Below are positions 17,052-26,164 of a stretch of 64,000 nt of DNA, in pieces; positions within the stretch are counted from its first letter, which is position 1; each line of letters begins with the position of its first letter. The translations under genes and the position numbers were made by a program. Source of the stretch: Parablautia intestinalis (lineage in GTDB: Bacteria > Bacillota > Clostridia > Lachnospirales > Lachnospiraceae); the NCBI GenBank assembly GCA_003612395.1, contig RAYQ01000021.1, forward strand, positions 1 to 64,000, in the 5' to 3' direction. Below the pieces are notes generated by a model. It was not told where the DNA came from and made no database searches. It saw nothing but the letters and a program-made list of their open reading frames with translations.

Positions 17052-18080
17052 TTATCGTATCCTCACCATGGATAAAACAGGTGCTTTCTTCCATCCGGAA
17101 ATTGACAGATAAAGCAAAAACCAGCTGACGCAATGTGCCATAAGAAGGAGCATATCTTTTGCAATCACCTGTTTCCCACCCTCTGCTAAATTCATAATTC
17201 CTTCAAAGGCCGCATTAGAAGGTACCAGATAGCAAAGCATCCATAATAAACTGCCTGTTCCCGAGAAGTAAAAAAATACCGGCACCGCCATAAAAACAAT
17301 CATAACAACCTTGATACAGGCCACACCTGTCATAAGGCTTTCGGAAAATTTACCGATAAACAGTCCTACAAGTGCAGCCACAAAAGAAGAAAGGATAATC
17401 AGTGCCAGCATAAGAAATATTCTTTCAGGCGGCAGGCGAAAACAAATACAGGCTGTCAAAACAGCGGAGAGACATCCGCCTGCAAAACCTACAAAAATCT
17501 TTTGCAGCATCAATCTGCTTTGGGTCACGGGAAGTATCTGATTTACAAAATCAATGCCGTTTTCCTTTTCAGAAATGATGTTCACGGCGTTAAATGTACA
17601 TCCCATAAACATGGCGGCAATAAGCGTTATGGCAATAAAGATATTTTGAAGCCCTTCCATGATATTGGAGCGTTCCAGATAAGTAACCTCTGCCTGTTCT
17701 GCCATTTCCCGATGGGCATATAATAAAGGCAGTGTGTCGGCCGTCTGACAAAACAGATCAATCTCATCACCGGATACCATTGTCCGAATGTTGCTGCCAT
17801 CTGCCTTAACTCCAATGACATTTGTGGAAGGATCATTGATTTCGGCAGTCAGTTCTTCCTGTGTTTTGAAAATGCTTACGGTACCGTACCGCTCCAGCCA
17901 TGAAACTGCCGGGGCAGACAGATCATTTTCCAATACGCCGAAGTGAAACTCTGCTATGGAAGAAAGATCAATTCCCCCTGTAAAGTGCAGTGCAACTGCA
18001 ACTATAATTGGCAGCAGAAAAGATATGATACAAAATTTGTCTTTCCGGACGCTTTTAAGCTGGTAAGCCAATCCCTTCAT
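17052..18080 (-). CDS. ABC transporter permease (ABC-2 type)
   Basis: 342 residues. One N-terminal membrane segment (CIISFLLPIIVAVALHF), a roughly 150-residue extracytoplasmic loop and a cluster of five or six C-terminal segments give the ABC-2 exporter layout. I choose the ATG at 18080, preceded by GAAAGGAGGG, over an upstream in-frame codon at 18158 that lies inside the previous gene. It is the last gene of the operon. With the partner permease and ATPase it probably exports a peptide, lipid or antibiotic. Confidence 0.85.
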   Translation of the reverse strand: MKGLAYQLKSVRKDKFCIISFLLPIIVAVALHFTGGIDLSSIAEFHFGVLENDLSAPAVSWLERYGTVSIFKTQEELTAEINDPSTNVIGVKADGSNIRTMVSGDEIDLFCQTADTLPLLYAHREMAEQAEVTYLERSNIMEGLQNIFIAITLIAAMFMGCTFNAVNIISEKENGIDFVNQILPVTQSRLMLQKIFVGFAGGCLSAVLTACICFRLPPERIFLMLALIILSSFVAALVGLFIGKFSESLMTGVACIKVVMIVFMAVPVFFYFSGTGSLLWMLCYLVPSNAAFEGIMNLAEGGKQVIAKDMLLLMAHCVSWFLLYLSISGWKKAPVLSMVRIR

Positions 18081-18082
18081 TC

Positions 18083-19084
18083 TCAGCCCTCCTTTCCCAT
18101 TTCTCTGCGAAATGCCGCCTGCACAATAAGGAACAAAAAAATAATACCACACACGCACCGGATATAATAGGCAGGATTTATAACAGGCGTCCCAAAACAG
18201 GCATTTTTAAGTCCCATGTAAATCTGATAAAAAGGATGCCAGTCAATCCATGCCATTTTTACAGAAGTATTTGCTGAAAAAAATACGGGTACCGATACAA
18301 AAAAGGCAATTACCAGGTATGCAAGGGAAAACTGCCTGAAATCATTTAGCAGCATTGCGCATCCTAATCCCGTAAGCGCCATAAGCAACGATAAAATTGC
18401 GGTCTGCAGCAGCACAGCAGGCAGAATGCCCGCGGTAACCCAAGGGCCTATATTTAATACTGCCATCAGCGCCGCAAAAATCAAATCAGACAACAGGAAA
18501 ATCGTCATTTTTGACAGCAGGAATAAACTCATTTCCAGTGGCAGGACTCCATGGACGCGGATAACTCCCATTTGTTTTTCTTTAAACAGCACCGAAGCAA
18601 TTCCTAAAAATCCCACAGCAACAATTTCAATAAACAGCAGCTCACAGCACATTTCTTTACGCTGCTTCAGCTCCTTTGTATTTGTGCCTGTTATCCGGGC
18701 AGTATACTTTCCGCCCGGTTGCAGAAGCGATAGAGCATAATCGGCCCTGTGATGGTCCACTTTTTCCTTCCCCACATATAAAATGATTTCCGGCACTCCT
18801 AAGCTGGCGTCTATTCCCACACCATTTGTATCTGTGGAAAGAGCCGCATTTAATTCTTCCATCGATTCCACCGGATGAATCAGCTTATCCGCCTGCTCAA
18901 AGGCCCCACAGGGGTCGTACAGGTATACATTGTAAAGCCTGTCATTTACAAAGCGGATATAACCAAAGTTAATAAACAGTGTATAAAGAATCAGGGAGCC
19001 TAAAGAGATCAGAAAAAATTTTCCGTCCACCATAATTTGAAAGTCTTTTTTTAATAACGAGCAAAAATTTTTCCACATCAGCAA
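18083..19084 (-). CDS. ABC transporter permease (ABC-2 type)
   Basis: 333 residues with the same plan as the next gene: one N-terminal segment (FFLISLGSLILYTLFINFGY), an extracytoplasmic domain to about 165, then five to six segments. The two permeases would form the heterodimeric channel of one exporter. The start overlaps the end of the ATPase gene by 7 bp, and the stop lies 2 bp before the next start. Confidence 0.85.
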   Translation of the reverse strand: MLMWKNFCSLLKKDFQIMVDGKFFLISLGSLILYTLFINFGYIRFVNDRLYNVYLYDPCGAFEQADKLIHPVESMEELNAALSTDTNGVGIDASLGVPEIILYVGKEKVDHHRADYALSLLQPGGKYTARITGTNTKELKQRKEMCCELLFIEIVAVGFLGIASVLFKEKQMGVIRVHGVLPLEMSLFLLSKMTIFLLSDLIFAALMAVLNIGPWVTAGILPAVLLQTAILSLLMALTGLGCAMLLNDFRQFSLAYLVIAFFVSVPVFFSANTSVKMAWIDWHPFYQIYMGLKNACFGTPVINPAYYIRCVCGIIFLFLIVQAAFRREMGKEG

Positions 19085-19926
19085 AGCCCCCTTCCGGTAT
19101 ATTGAATAAACATATCCTCCAAAGACGGTTCCCTGGAATGAATGCTGATGATTTCATCGTGGGGAAAAGGTATCCCCCCTTCCAGATTCGCGGTTTCTAT
19201 TTCTTTCTCCTTTCGTATACCCTGATAAAGATATTCAATCAGAACAAGATGACTGCTGTTTTGCTCTTTCAGTCTTTTGGGCGTGTCTAATGCGGCAATC
19301 GTTCCATTTGTAATGAAAGCTACCCTGTCGCATAACAGATCCGCATCCAGCATATTGTGTGTGGTTAAAAATACGGTTGTACCCTTCTTTCGTTCTTCCT
19401 CTATAATCCTGCGGAATAAGACAGCCCCTGAAGGATCCAGCCCGCTGGTTGGTTCGTCCAAAAATAGCAATTCAGGATTGTTGATAAGCGACCTTGCCAT
19501 GCTTACGCGCTGACGCATCCCCTTTGAATAAGAAGAAACGGGTTTTTTCGAAAAATCCATCTTAAACTCCAATTTCTCCAGAATTTCTCCAATATCTCTC
19601 AGCCTTTTGGCAGGATAGAAGGAAGAAAAATATTTGAGATTGTCAATCGCGCTTAAATTTGCATACAGATAGGGAAATTCAAACAGAACGCCGATTCTTT
19701 GAAAAAAATCCTGTGTATGTACCCTGGAAATATCCTGTCCAAACAGCGTTGCACAGCCGCCATGTCCTTTTAAAATTCCGGTAAGAATTTTTTGTGTTGT
19801 TGACTTTCCGGATCCGTTCGGCCCCAGAAATCCGAAAATTTCCCCGTCTCCCACAGTAAAATTTAAACCGTGGAGGACCTGCTTATCCTTTCCGTAAGAA
19901 AAAGTAAGGTCTTTGACTTCAATCAC
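19078..19926 (-). CDS. ABC transporter ATP-binding protein
   Basis: 282 residues with Walker A GPNGSGKST (about 36-44), signature SYSKGMRQR, Walker B LLFLDEPTSGLD and switch His in TTHN. It powers the two permeases downstream. The true start is GTG 19926 (VIEVKDLTFSYG), whose TGA-overlapping context (GTGA) couples it to the small gene upstream. The family resembles antibiotic- and bacteriocin-resistance exporters of Firmicutes. Confidence 0.92.
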   Translation of the reverse strand: MIEVKDLTFSYGKDKQVLHGLNFTVGDGEIFGFLGPNGSGKSTTQKILTGILKGHGGCATLFGQDISRVHTQDFFQRIGVLFEFPYLYANLSAIDNLKYFSSFYPAKRLRDIGEILEKLEFKMDFSKKPVSSYSKGMRQRVSMARSLINNPELLFLDEPTSGLDPSGAVLFRRIIEEERKKGTTVFLTTHNMLDADLLCDRVAFITNGTIAALDTPKRLKEQNSSHLVLIEYLYQGIRKEKEIETANLEGGIPFPHDEIISIHSREPSLEDMFIQYTGRGLC

Positions 19927-20078
19927 TGGTCATCACCCCACTTTCCACATTGATGCTCCTTCTTATCCTGCCGGTGTCTGCTCCACCATTTCATAAATTT
20001 AATTTTAATAGGGATAGAAAGCGCCAAAACTGCTGCGCTCACCAGCCACCAATACCATTCCAAATCTGATTTTGCCAT
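19923..20078 (-). CDS. 51-residue membrane peptide, first gene of ABC operon
   Basis: ATG 20078 follows AAGGAGG with 7 nt spacing. The peptide starts MAKSDLEWYWWLVSAAVLAL, has one hydrophobic segment (residues 8-24) and a strongly basic tail (KIKFMKWWSRHRQDKK). Its TGA overlaps the GTG start of the ATPase gene. Translational coupling, the strong ribosome site and coding-like composition make it a real gene. It could be an accessory subunit or stress-sensing peptide of the exporter; I do not recognise a family. Confidence 0.7.
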   Translation of the reverse strand: MAKSDLEWYWWLVSAAVLALSIPIKIKFMKWWSRHRQDKKEHQCGKWGDDQ

Positions 20079-20205
20079 AAACATTCCTCCTTTTCCTCAA
20101 AATGCTTTCTCAGGGCCTTGCTAATCCTCTTCAAAGTCATTCATAAACAGTCCCTGAAATTGCATGCAATAAATTTGAAAAAGGCTTTTGCCTTCTGTTA
20201 TCAGG

Positions 20206-20260
20206 AATATATAGCAGTAAGATGAAATCTGAATGGAATTGATGTGAAATTGATGTGAAA
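20206..20260 (-). promoter_or_regulatory. candidate response-regulator boxes and promoter of ABC operon
   Basis: A perfect 11-bp direct repeat, TTGATGTGAAA twice (20239-20249 and 20250-20260, minus strand TTTCACATCAA), spans one helical turn per unit. This is the usual geometry for OmpR-family regulators. A TATATT -10 element lies at 20211-20206 with a poor -35, as expected for an activated promoter. The regulator encoded at 21354-22019 is the obvious candidate. Confidence 0.55.
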
Positions 20261-20268
20261 AATATTTT

Positions 20269-21345
20269 TTATGAAACTATTGGCACAGAAAAGTAAAATT
20301 GAACGCCGTCAGAAAGGTTTTGTACACCAAAATTTAATCCCTGCATGGATAATATCTGTGCAACAATCGCAAGCCCCAGACCGGAACCTTTATATTGAGA
20401 GTTGTCATCACGATAAAATTTTATCCAAATTTTGTCAAGATTTTCCTGCGGGATCGTACAGCCCTGGTTATATACGGAAAAGTGCAGTGACCCCTTTTCT
20501 TCCCAGAGACATAATTTTAAAATGCCTCCCGGACAGACATTTTTTTTTGCATTGAGAATAAGGTTGTTTAAAACCTGCTCCATCCGCAGCTTGTCCGTAT
20601 AAACAAAAATTTTATGTTCGGGAAGCTCATAACGCAGCTCTAAATCAGCCTCCAGCTCATCACTTAACAGCCGTCCGGCAACCGTTTCCAAAAATTCAAC
20701 AAAATCAAAACGTTCCGGGGTAAGCTCCTTAGCTCCCGTTTCCAATGCAGACAAATCTAACAGGGTAGTTATCAGGTCACTCATGCGCTCTGTTTCCGCT
20801 ATCATAATTTCCGAGTATTTCCGTCGCTTTTCCCTGTCATTTTCATCCTGCAGTCCCTCTGCGTAAGCGCGGATTATGCCCAAAGGGGTTTTCATTTCGT
20901 GGGATATATTATCCGCCAGCTCTTTGCGCTCCTCCAGCAAAAACCTTTCCTTCTCCACATCTTTTGCCAGCTGCCTATTTGCCGTTTCCAATTCCTTAAG
21001 CGCTTTTTGCAGATTTTCCGCCATGCTGTTAAGGCTTACGGCCAGCTTTCCAAATTCGTCATCTCCCGTAACCCTGCAGGGCGAAGAAAAGTCCAAACCG
21101 GCCATTTTCTCCGCTGTCCCCACCAGGCTGTCCACAGGCCTTGTGATAAAGCGGCTCATCAGAAAGTCAATGGTCAGAACCAAAAGAGCTAAAAATAACG
21201 TCCAGATAAAAAGCGATGTATCCTGGGAAAAGGGCAGCTTCGTTGCAATAATATAAGAAATAATAAGTATGGCTCCGGTTACTTTAGATGCTATTAGTAT
21301 TTTCTTTCGTATGGAATGAATGGCCAGTTTTTTGCTGTTTTTCAT
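20269..21345 (-). CDS. sensor histidine kinase
   Basis: 358 residues: two membrane segments close together (about 18-35 and 43-62) with almost no extracellular loop, a HAMP domain, HisKA (His in SHEMKTPLGII near residue 150) and HATPase (GSGLGLAIVAQIL). The short loop is typical of intramembrane-sensing kinases that watch the envelope or a partner transporter. It lies 8 bp after its response regulator gene and just before the ABC operon promoter. Confidence 0.9.
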   Translation of the reverse strand: MKNSKKLAIHSIRKKILIASKVTGAILIISYIIATKLPFSQDTSLFIWTLFLALLVLTIDFLMSRFITRPVDSLVGTAEKMAGLDFSSPCRVTGDDEFGKLAVSLNSMAENLQKALKELETANRQLAKDVEKERFLLEERKELADNISHEMKTPLGIIRAYAEGLQDENDREKRRKYSEIMIAETERMSDLITTLLDLSALETGAKELTPERFDFVEFLETVAGRLLSDELEADLELRYELPEHKIFVYTDKLRMEQVLNNLILNAKKNVCPGGILKLCLWEEKGSLHFSVYNQGCTIPQENLDKIWIKFYRDDNSQYKGSGLGLAIVAQILSMQGLNFGVQNLSDGVQFYFSVPIVS

Positions 21346-21353
21346 ATTGATAA

Positions 21354-22019
21354 CTATTTCCTTTCCATTTTATAACCCGAACGGATAAGGGTTACGATAT
21401 TCTTTCCCTCGCTTCCTAACTTTTGCCGGAGGGTTTTGATATGGGTATCTACTGTCCGCGTGTTTCCTTCAAAATCGTATCCCCAAATTCTGCCTAACAG
21501 CTGCTCCCGTGAAAATACCTGTTCAGGATTTTTCATGAAGAAGTAAAGCAGCTCATATTCTTTGTAGGTTAAAGATATTTCCTGTCCGTCCACAAAGACC
21601 TTGTGCGATGATGGAATAACGGATATTTTTCCAATATTAAGCGCCTCTGTCTGCCGGGCGGATGCGCGGCGAAGCAGCGCGTTTACCTTTGCCAGGAGAA
21701 CCTTTGGACTGAAAGGCTTGGTGGTATAATCATCCGCGCCATATTCATATCCTTTTAATTTGTCGCTTTCGTCCCCTTTTGCTGTCAGCATGATAACAGG
21801 CACATTGCTCATTTCCCGCGCCATTTTACAGACAGAAAAGCCATCTATATGGGGTATCATAATATCCAATATCATCAAATCCACAGGATTATTTTTCAGT
21901 GCTATCAGAGCGTCAACGCCGTCATCGGCCGTAAAGCAGGTGTGGCCTCCCTTTTTCATATAGTCGGCAATAATGTCCTGCATATTTTTTTCATCTTCCA
22001 CAATGAGAATTTTAGCCAT
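21354..22019 (-). CDS. OmpR-family response regulator
   Basis: 221 residues: receiver (VEDEKNMQ, phospho-Asp in MILDIMIPHIDG near 53, Lys in TKPFS) and a winged-helix DNA-binding domain (TYKEYELLYFFMKNPEQVF, then VDTHIKTLRQKLG). It pairs with the kinase 8 bp downstream. Likely targets are the ABC operon (direct repeat at 20239-20260) and perhaps its own operon. Confidence 0.92.
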   Translation of the reverse strand: MAKILIVEDEKNMQDIIADYMKKGGHTCFTADDGVDALIALKNNPVDLMILDIMIPHIDGFSVCKMAREMSNVPVIMLTAKGDESDKLKGYEYGADDYTTKPFSPKVLLAKVNALLRRASARQTEALNIGKISVIPSSHKVFVDGQEISLTYKEYELLYFFMKNPEQVFSREQLLGRIWGYDFEGNTRTVDTHIKTLRQKLGSEGKNIVTLIRSGYKMERK

Positions 22020-22123
22020 AGAATCATTTCACTTTCCCGTATTTATAATACGGCAAATAATATTTTGCTTTTATTCTACATCTTTTTAACCCGGATTTCT
22101 ATTTATTTTAAATCTATCTGTAA

Positions 22124-24244
22124 TTATGATCCGCTAAACCATCTTTCCAGAACCCGGTTGTCCTTTTCCACAACATACCCGCTTCCTCCCCTGCCCTTCA
22201 CATCTTCCACCATACTGACAAGCAGGACAGGCTTTTGTGCTGTTTTTTCCGCTGTAAAAATCGCAAACCAGCCTAATTCCGTGCCGGAAGTATCATCCTT
22301 TGATGCCTTAATTTCTGCGGTACCTGTTTTTCCTGCCAAAACCACATCATCCCGATGAGCCCCATATCCGGTTCCATGAGAATTGTTGACTACCTCCTTC
22401 ATCCCTTCCAGCACCAGGCTTGCCGTCTCATTTGAAAATGCATCCGGTATCCAATACTCTTTTGGTGCTCTGCTTTGGCAGCGCAGATAAGGTTTTATAA
22501 TGCTGCCTTCATTACAAAAGGCGGAATAGATGCATGCCAGATGTAATGGATTTATTAAAACCTGACCCTGACCATAGCCGCTGTCGGCCAGCTGTACTTC
22601 CGTTTCAATACCTTCCGAATTGGAATACCGGGATTTTGTCATTTTGATCTCAAAGGGCATTTCCTGATTAAACCCAAACCGGGTCAGAGCATTTTCCATC
22701 TCTTCTTTTCCGATTTTTAACGCTGCCTTTGCAAAATAAATATTGTCGGAATAAATCAAAGCATTTTGCAAAACAGCGGGTTCATATGTATGAAGCGTTG
22801 TCACAAAATAAGCGCCCCATGAAGCGTCCTTCTGCCAGCTTAACCCTGCATTCCCGTAATCTTCCCCGGGATCGATTGCTCCCGACTCCAAACCCGCCGC
22901 AGCCGTAACCGGCTTAAATGTAGAGCCCGGACACCACGTCTGCCGGAAGCGATTGTACATAGGCTTGTTTTCATCCCCGTTTAATGCATCCCACTGTTTT
23001 TGGGATAATCCCATAATAAAATCATTGTTATCATAAGAAGGTGTGCTGACCAGGGCAAGCACTTCTCCTGTGTAGGGATTCATGGCTATGGAGCAGCTCT
23101 TATCATGCCCAAACTCCTCATATAAAGAAATCTGCATATCCGCATCTATGGTCAGCTGTATATTCTGTCCATGGGAAACCAAAGCGCAGGCAAGTTCTTC
23201 TTTCTCCTTACCTTCCTGGTCCGCAATATAAATCCTGCACCCATTCTGCCCTTTCAGCTCCTTTTCAAGCAAGCCTTCTATTCCGTTTCTGCCAATTACA
23301 CTGCTGACCGTATACCCTTCCCCTGCATGTTCTTCCAAATCTTCTGCTGTGACGTTCTGTACATACCCTACCAGATGTGCTGCCGCTTCCGCTAAGGGGT
23401 ATGAGCGCACTTCCACATCAGATATCATGACACCCGGTATTTCCAAAAGTCTTTCATGTCTTTCTTTCTCCTGCAAAGCTTCTTCGTCCGGATTCTCCTT
23501 CAAAAGCTGAATTTCCTCCACTTTTGGGATCGTTTTAACCGGAACAAAGGAATCTTCCTTTACCCACTTTGCGGACAGCTTCTTTTCGATAGTCTCTGGC
23601 GTAATTTCCAACAATTCCGCCATTTCCTCAATGGCTTCTTCTTCGTTTTCCAGCTTTCCCGGAACAATTCCCACTGAAGATGCCGTACCTTTTCCTGCCA
23701 GAATACGTCCGTTTCTGTCCTGAATTTCTCCCCGCTCTGCCTGAGTGGTAGATACTCTGACCTTATCTGAAGGGGCCAGGTTGGGAAAGATCAGCGAATC
23801 ATCCCAAACCAGCTTATAGGTATCTTCTTCCTCCATGAAAAACGCCTTGTTTTCAAAGCTGATTTCTCCTGCAGCCGTATCAAAAGCAGTTTCATAAAAC
23901 ACCTCCGTTTTCTCCTTGTCATAGGAAGTAATGCTGACAGTCATATTTCGGACTTCAATTCCCTCATAAATAGCTGAATTGCGTTTTATGAAATCCTCCC
24001 GGCTGATATTCCCGGACATTTCAATATGAATCATATCGTACATCTGCTCATATTCCTGTGCCGGAATATGGTTCATATACTCCGCCAGAAGTTCCTCCGG
24101 CATCTTCCGCTCACTTTTCTTTTTGAGCGCTCCTGCAATAAATACCCTAGGTACAAGTGCGGCAATCCCGGTTGCCACAATGAAAACCCATAGGAGCACA
24201 TTGCCCTTTTTTCTTCGTTTATATCTTCTTTTTCTTTTTTTCAT
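22124..24244 (-). CDS. MecA-type class B penicillin-binding protein
   Basis: 706 residues: basic N-terminus (MKKRKRRYKRRKKG), one membrane segment, an NTF2-like MecA_N domain (about 40-150), a PBP dimer domain (RGEIQDRNGRILA, then SYPLAEAAAHLVGYV), and the transpeptidase. Active-site motifs are SXXK in PGSTFKP, SXN in YSDNIYFA and KTG in AGKTGTAEI. This is the domain order of PBP2a of Staphylococcus and PBP5/PBP3-like low-affinity PBPs, which keep cross-linking peptidoglycan under beta-lactams. The ATG at 24244 has GGAGAAGG before it; the upstream in-frame codon at 24337 lacks support. BlaI/MecI-like boxes lie upstream. Confidence 0.9.
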   Translation of the reverse strand: MKKRKRRYKRRKKGNVLLWVFIVATGIAALVPRVFIAGALKKKSERKMPEELLAEYMNHIPAQEYEQMYDMIHIEMSGNISREDFIKRNSAIYEGIEVRNMTVSITSYDKEKTEVFYETAFDTAAGEISFENKAFFMEEEDTYKLVWDDSLIFPNLAPSDKVRVSTTQAERGEIQDRNGRILAGKGTASSVGIVPGKLENEEEAIEEMAELLEITPETIEKKLSAKWVKEDSFVPVKTIPKVEEIQLLKENPDEEALQEKERHERLLEIPGVMISDVEVRSYPLAEAAAHLVGYVQNVTAEDLEEHAGEGYTVSSVIGRNGIEGLLEKELKGQNGCRIYIADQEGKEKEELACALVSHGQNIQLTIDADMQISLYEEFGHDKSCSIAMNPYTGEVLALVSTPSYDNNDFIMGLSQKQWDALNGDENKPMYNRFRQTWCPGSTFKPVTAAAGLESGAIDPGEDYGNAGLSWQKDASWGAYFVTTLHTYEPAVLQNALIYSDNIYFAKAALKIGKEEMENALTRFGFNQEMPFEIKMTKSRYSNSEGIETEVQLADSGYGQGQVLINPLHLACIYSAFCNEGSIIKPYLRCQSRAPKEYWIPDAFSNETASLVLEGMKEVVNNSHGTGYGAHRDDVVLAGKTGTAEIKASKDDTSGTELGWFAIFTAEKTAQKPVLLVSMVEDVKGRGGSGYVVEKDNRVLERWFSGS

Positions 24245-24401
24245 AAAATGATCCTTCTCCTTGCCTGACAGCGTATTTTTGCTCTTAAACTCCCGCAAAT
24301 TGTAATGTACATCTGGCAGAAAACAATTTCCAAACACGCCTTAATCTGCAAATTTGTAATCTTAAATGTGTATATATGTTTTTAATAGTCACCTCTATAT
24401 A

Positions 24402-24413
24402 TTACACATGTAA
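24402..24413. promoter_or_regulatory. BlaI/MecI-like operator, box 1
   Basis: TTACACATGTAA has perfect TTACA/TGTAA arms and is followed by GATTTAA. This matches the pattern of penicillinase-repressor boxes (core TACAnnTGTA). It lies about 160 bp before the PBP start. A degenerate half-box (TTACAAATTTGC on the minus strand) is at about 24347-24358. Confidence 0.6.
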
Positions 24414-24464
24414 GATTTAATATTAAAAAAATATATCGGCCATTCTTTTGCGTGTATATAAATA

Positions 24465-24476
24465 TTACATCGGTAA
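24465..24476. promoter_or_regulatory. BlaI/MecI-like operator, box 2
   Basis: TTACATCGGTAA has TTAC/GTAA arms and the same GATTTA extension as box 1. Its centre is 63 bp from box 1, six helical turns. Two spaced boxes are typical of bla/mec promoters. No blaI or blaR1 gene is in this window. Confidence 0.5.
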
Positions 24477-24577
24477 GATTTATAAGTCAAGCTTTCCTTC
24501 TTAAAATTATTTCCTGTAAAATCCTGCACGGAAACGTTGTGTAACTGCCACGAAGCACGCCCTTACAATTACACACT

Positions 24578-24641
24578 AACTCCCATCTGCCCGCTTCAGC
24601 GGGCGGATAAATCAGGATGTGTGAAATTTTAATTTCACACT
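24578..24641. repeat. two-hairpin repeat, copy 1
   Basis: A 64-bp sequence nearly identical to 40258-40321. Hairpin A is GCCCGC-TTCA-GCGGGC (24589-24604); hairpin B is GTGTGAAATT-TT-AATTTCACAC (24619-24640). It starts right after the stop of the anti-sigma gene (minus strand), so it probably ends or stabilises that mRNA. Confidence 0.8.
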
Positions 24642-24643
24642 GA

Positions 24644-25399
24644 TTATTTTCTTTTTTTTATCCACCCAATCACTCCAAGCAATATGCTTCCTATAAGCTC
24701 TCCAAATGCATTACTCATAAACCCCCGCAAATGAAGCACATCATTCCATACATAATCTCCTATGAGCAGTTTAGTTATATAGTCCCCTGCAATTGTCAAT
24801 AACAGAAACAGCGCTCCGCAATACCAGATATTCCACTTGAGGAATGTTCCCCCCAGCACCGGAATCCAAAGAATAAGGAGCCATAACACCAAAATAGGAA
24901 AACCATACCGGAAAATCCAGATCGTCCCCATTCCCATAAGACAATATCCGGCGAACTGTATTGCTGAGAGCAGAATAACCGTCCCAATGCTTATAACTAC
25001 CATCACGGTACAAAGCCTGAATTTTTTGCAGGTTAAAAGCACATATACCAACACATCTGCAAATCCAACGGCGCTGGCCACAATTAAAGACCATGTAATA
25101 CCCTTGTTTACCGCTAAATTGACAATCATGCAGACAAGTATTGCAATTAAGCTAAGGCCCAAAAAACCATATAACAGGTACATCTTCTTGGTCTTATTTA
25201 AAAATCTTTTTACATCGGAAACTTCCTCCGTCTGTTTTTCTCCTTCCATGTGAAAAATCATATTATGATATATCTCATTACAATCTGCGCAATCTTCCAA
25301 ATGACTTTCTATACTCTTACCCGTAACCTCACTCACCATTTTGTCTACGTAGAGAGGAAGCAAATCCTTTACAATCTCACAAGCTAATTCTCTGTCCAT
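24644..25399 (-). CDS. membrane anti-sigma factor with zinc-finger head
   Basis: 251 residues. The N-terminal 50 residues carry the zf-HC2 pattern (CEIVKDLLPLYVDKMVS, then SHLEDCADCNE) that grips ECF sigma factors; the rest has about six membrane segments. It overlaps the sigma gene upstream by 16 bp. The signal is presumably sensed in the membrane part. The two-hairpin repeat follows its stop. Confidence 0.88.
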   Translation of the reverse strand: MDRELACEIVKDLLPLYVDKMVSEVTGKSIESHLEDCADCNEIYHNMIFHMEGEKQTEEVSDVKRFLNKTKKMYLLYGFLGLSLIAILVCMIVNLAVNKGITWSLIVASAVGFADVLVYVLLTCKKFRLCTVMVVISIGTVILLSAIQFAGYCLMGMGTIWIFRYGFPILVLWLLILWIPVLGGTFLKWNIWYCGALFLLLTIAGDYITKLLIGDYVWNDVLHLRGFMSNAFGELIGSILLGVIGWIKKRK

Positions 25400-25908
25400 T
25401 TTTTCATTCCTTTCACTATTTTTTGTTTTCCCCTGTAATACGTTACCCTCGCCTGGTTTTCCGTTTTTCCCATAATATTGGCAATTTCGGAAAACTGCAA
25501 GTCACCGGCAAGGCGCAGATACATAACTTCCCTTGTTATATCGTCTAAATTGTGCATCAGACGGAAAATTTCCACTTTACCCAAATGATTCAGGCTTTCA
25601 TTTTCAACATTTTCATGAGAAGGTATTGCATCATCCAGGGGAACGTTCTTGTACCGGCTTCTTTTTTCAAGTTCTTTGAGCCACAGATTTTTGGCAATTC
25701 CACATAACCAGACGGATATTTTGCAGTCCCCCCTGAATTTGTCAATTCCTTTGACCGCCTGAAAGAAAGTCTCCTGCGTCAGTTCTCCGGCCATCTCCCC
25801 ATCCTGTGTTAAACCGCAGAGATATTTATATACCATCTGAGCGTTTTCCCGATATATCTGTTCCATCTTTTCTTTACTTAATCCATCCGGTTTATCCGAT
25901 TTATCCAT
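25384..25908 (-). CDS. ECF-type RNA polymerase sigma factor
   Basis: 174 residues: region 2 (GELTQETFFQAVKGIDKFRG) and region 4 (REVMYLRLAGDLQFSEIANI, then QARVTYYRGKQKI). Such factors of the SigW/SigV type direct polymerase to envelope-stress promoters and usually control their own operon. Its regulon cannot be read here, but the PBP and the two-component/ABC block lie just downstream on the same strand. Confidence 0.92.
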   Translation of the reverse strand: MDKSDKPDGLSKEKMEQIYRENAQMVYKYLCGLTQDGEMAGELTQETFFQAVKGIDKFRGDCKISVWLCGIAKNLWLKELEKRSRYKNVPLDDAIPSHENVENESLNHLGKVEIFRLMHNLDDITREVMYLRLAGDLQFSEIANIMGKTENQARVTYYRGKQKIVKGMKKWTEN

Positions 25909-26164
25909 ATCTGCACCTCATATTACAGGTATAATCTGTAATTCTATATTATTAGTTCTCTTTCAGCGCGGTTTGTTACAAAAATTTTACTCCCTTTTTT
26001 ATGATTTTGGACTAACCTGAGTATTTATACATTTTCATATTGTTCAGGCAATTTGAGTGATAGTATATGGGAATCCCGATTTTGAAATTCCTTTGGAAAT
26101 TGAAATAAGCCACGCCTTGGTATTTGAAGGAGTGACTCATTCTATGCTTCCTTTTCAGAAAAGC

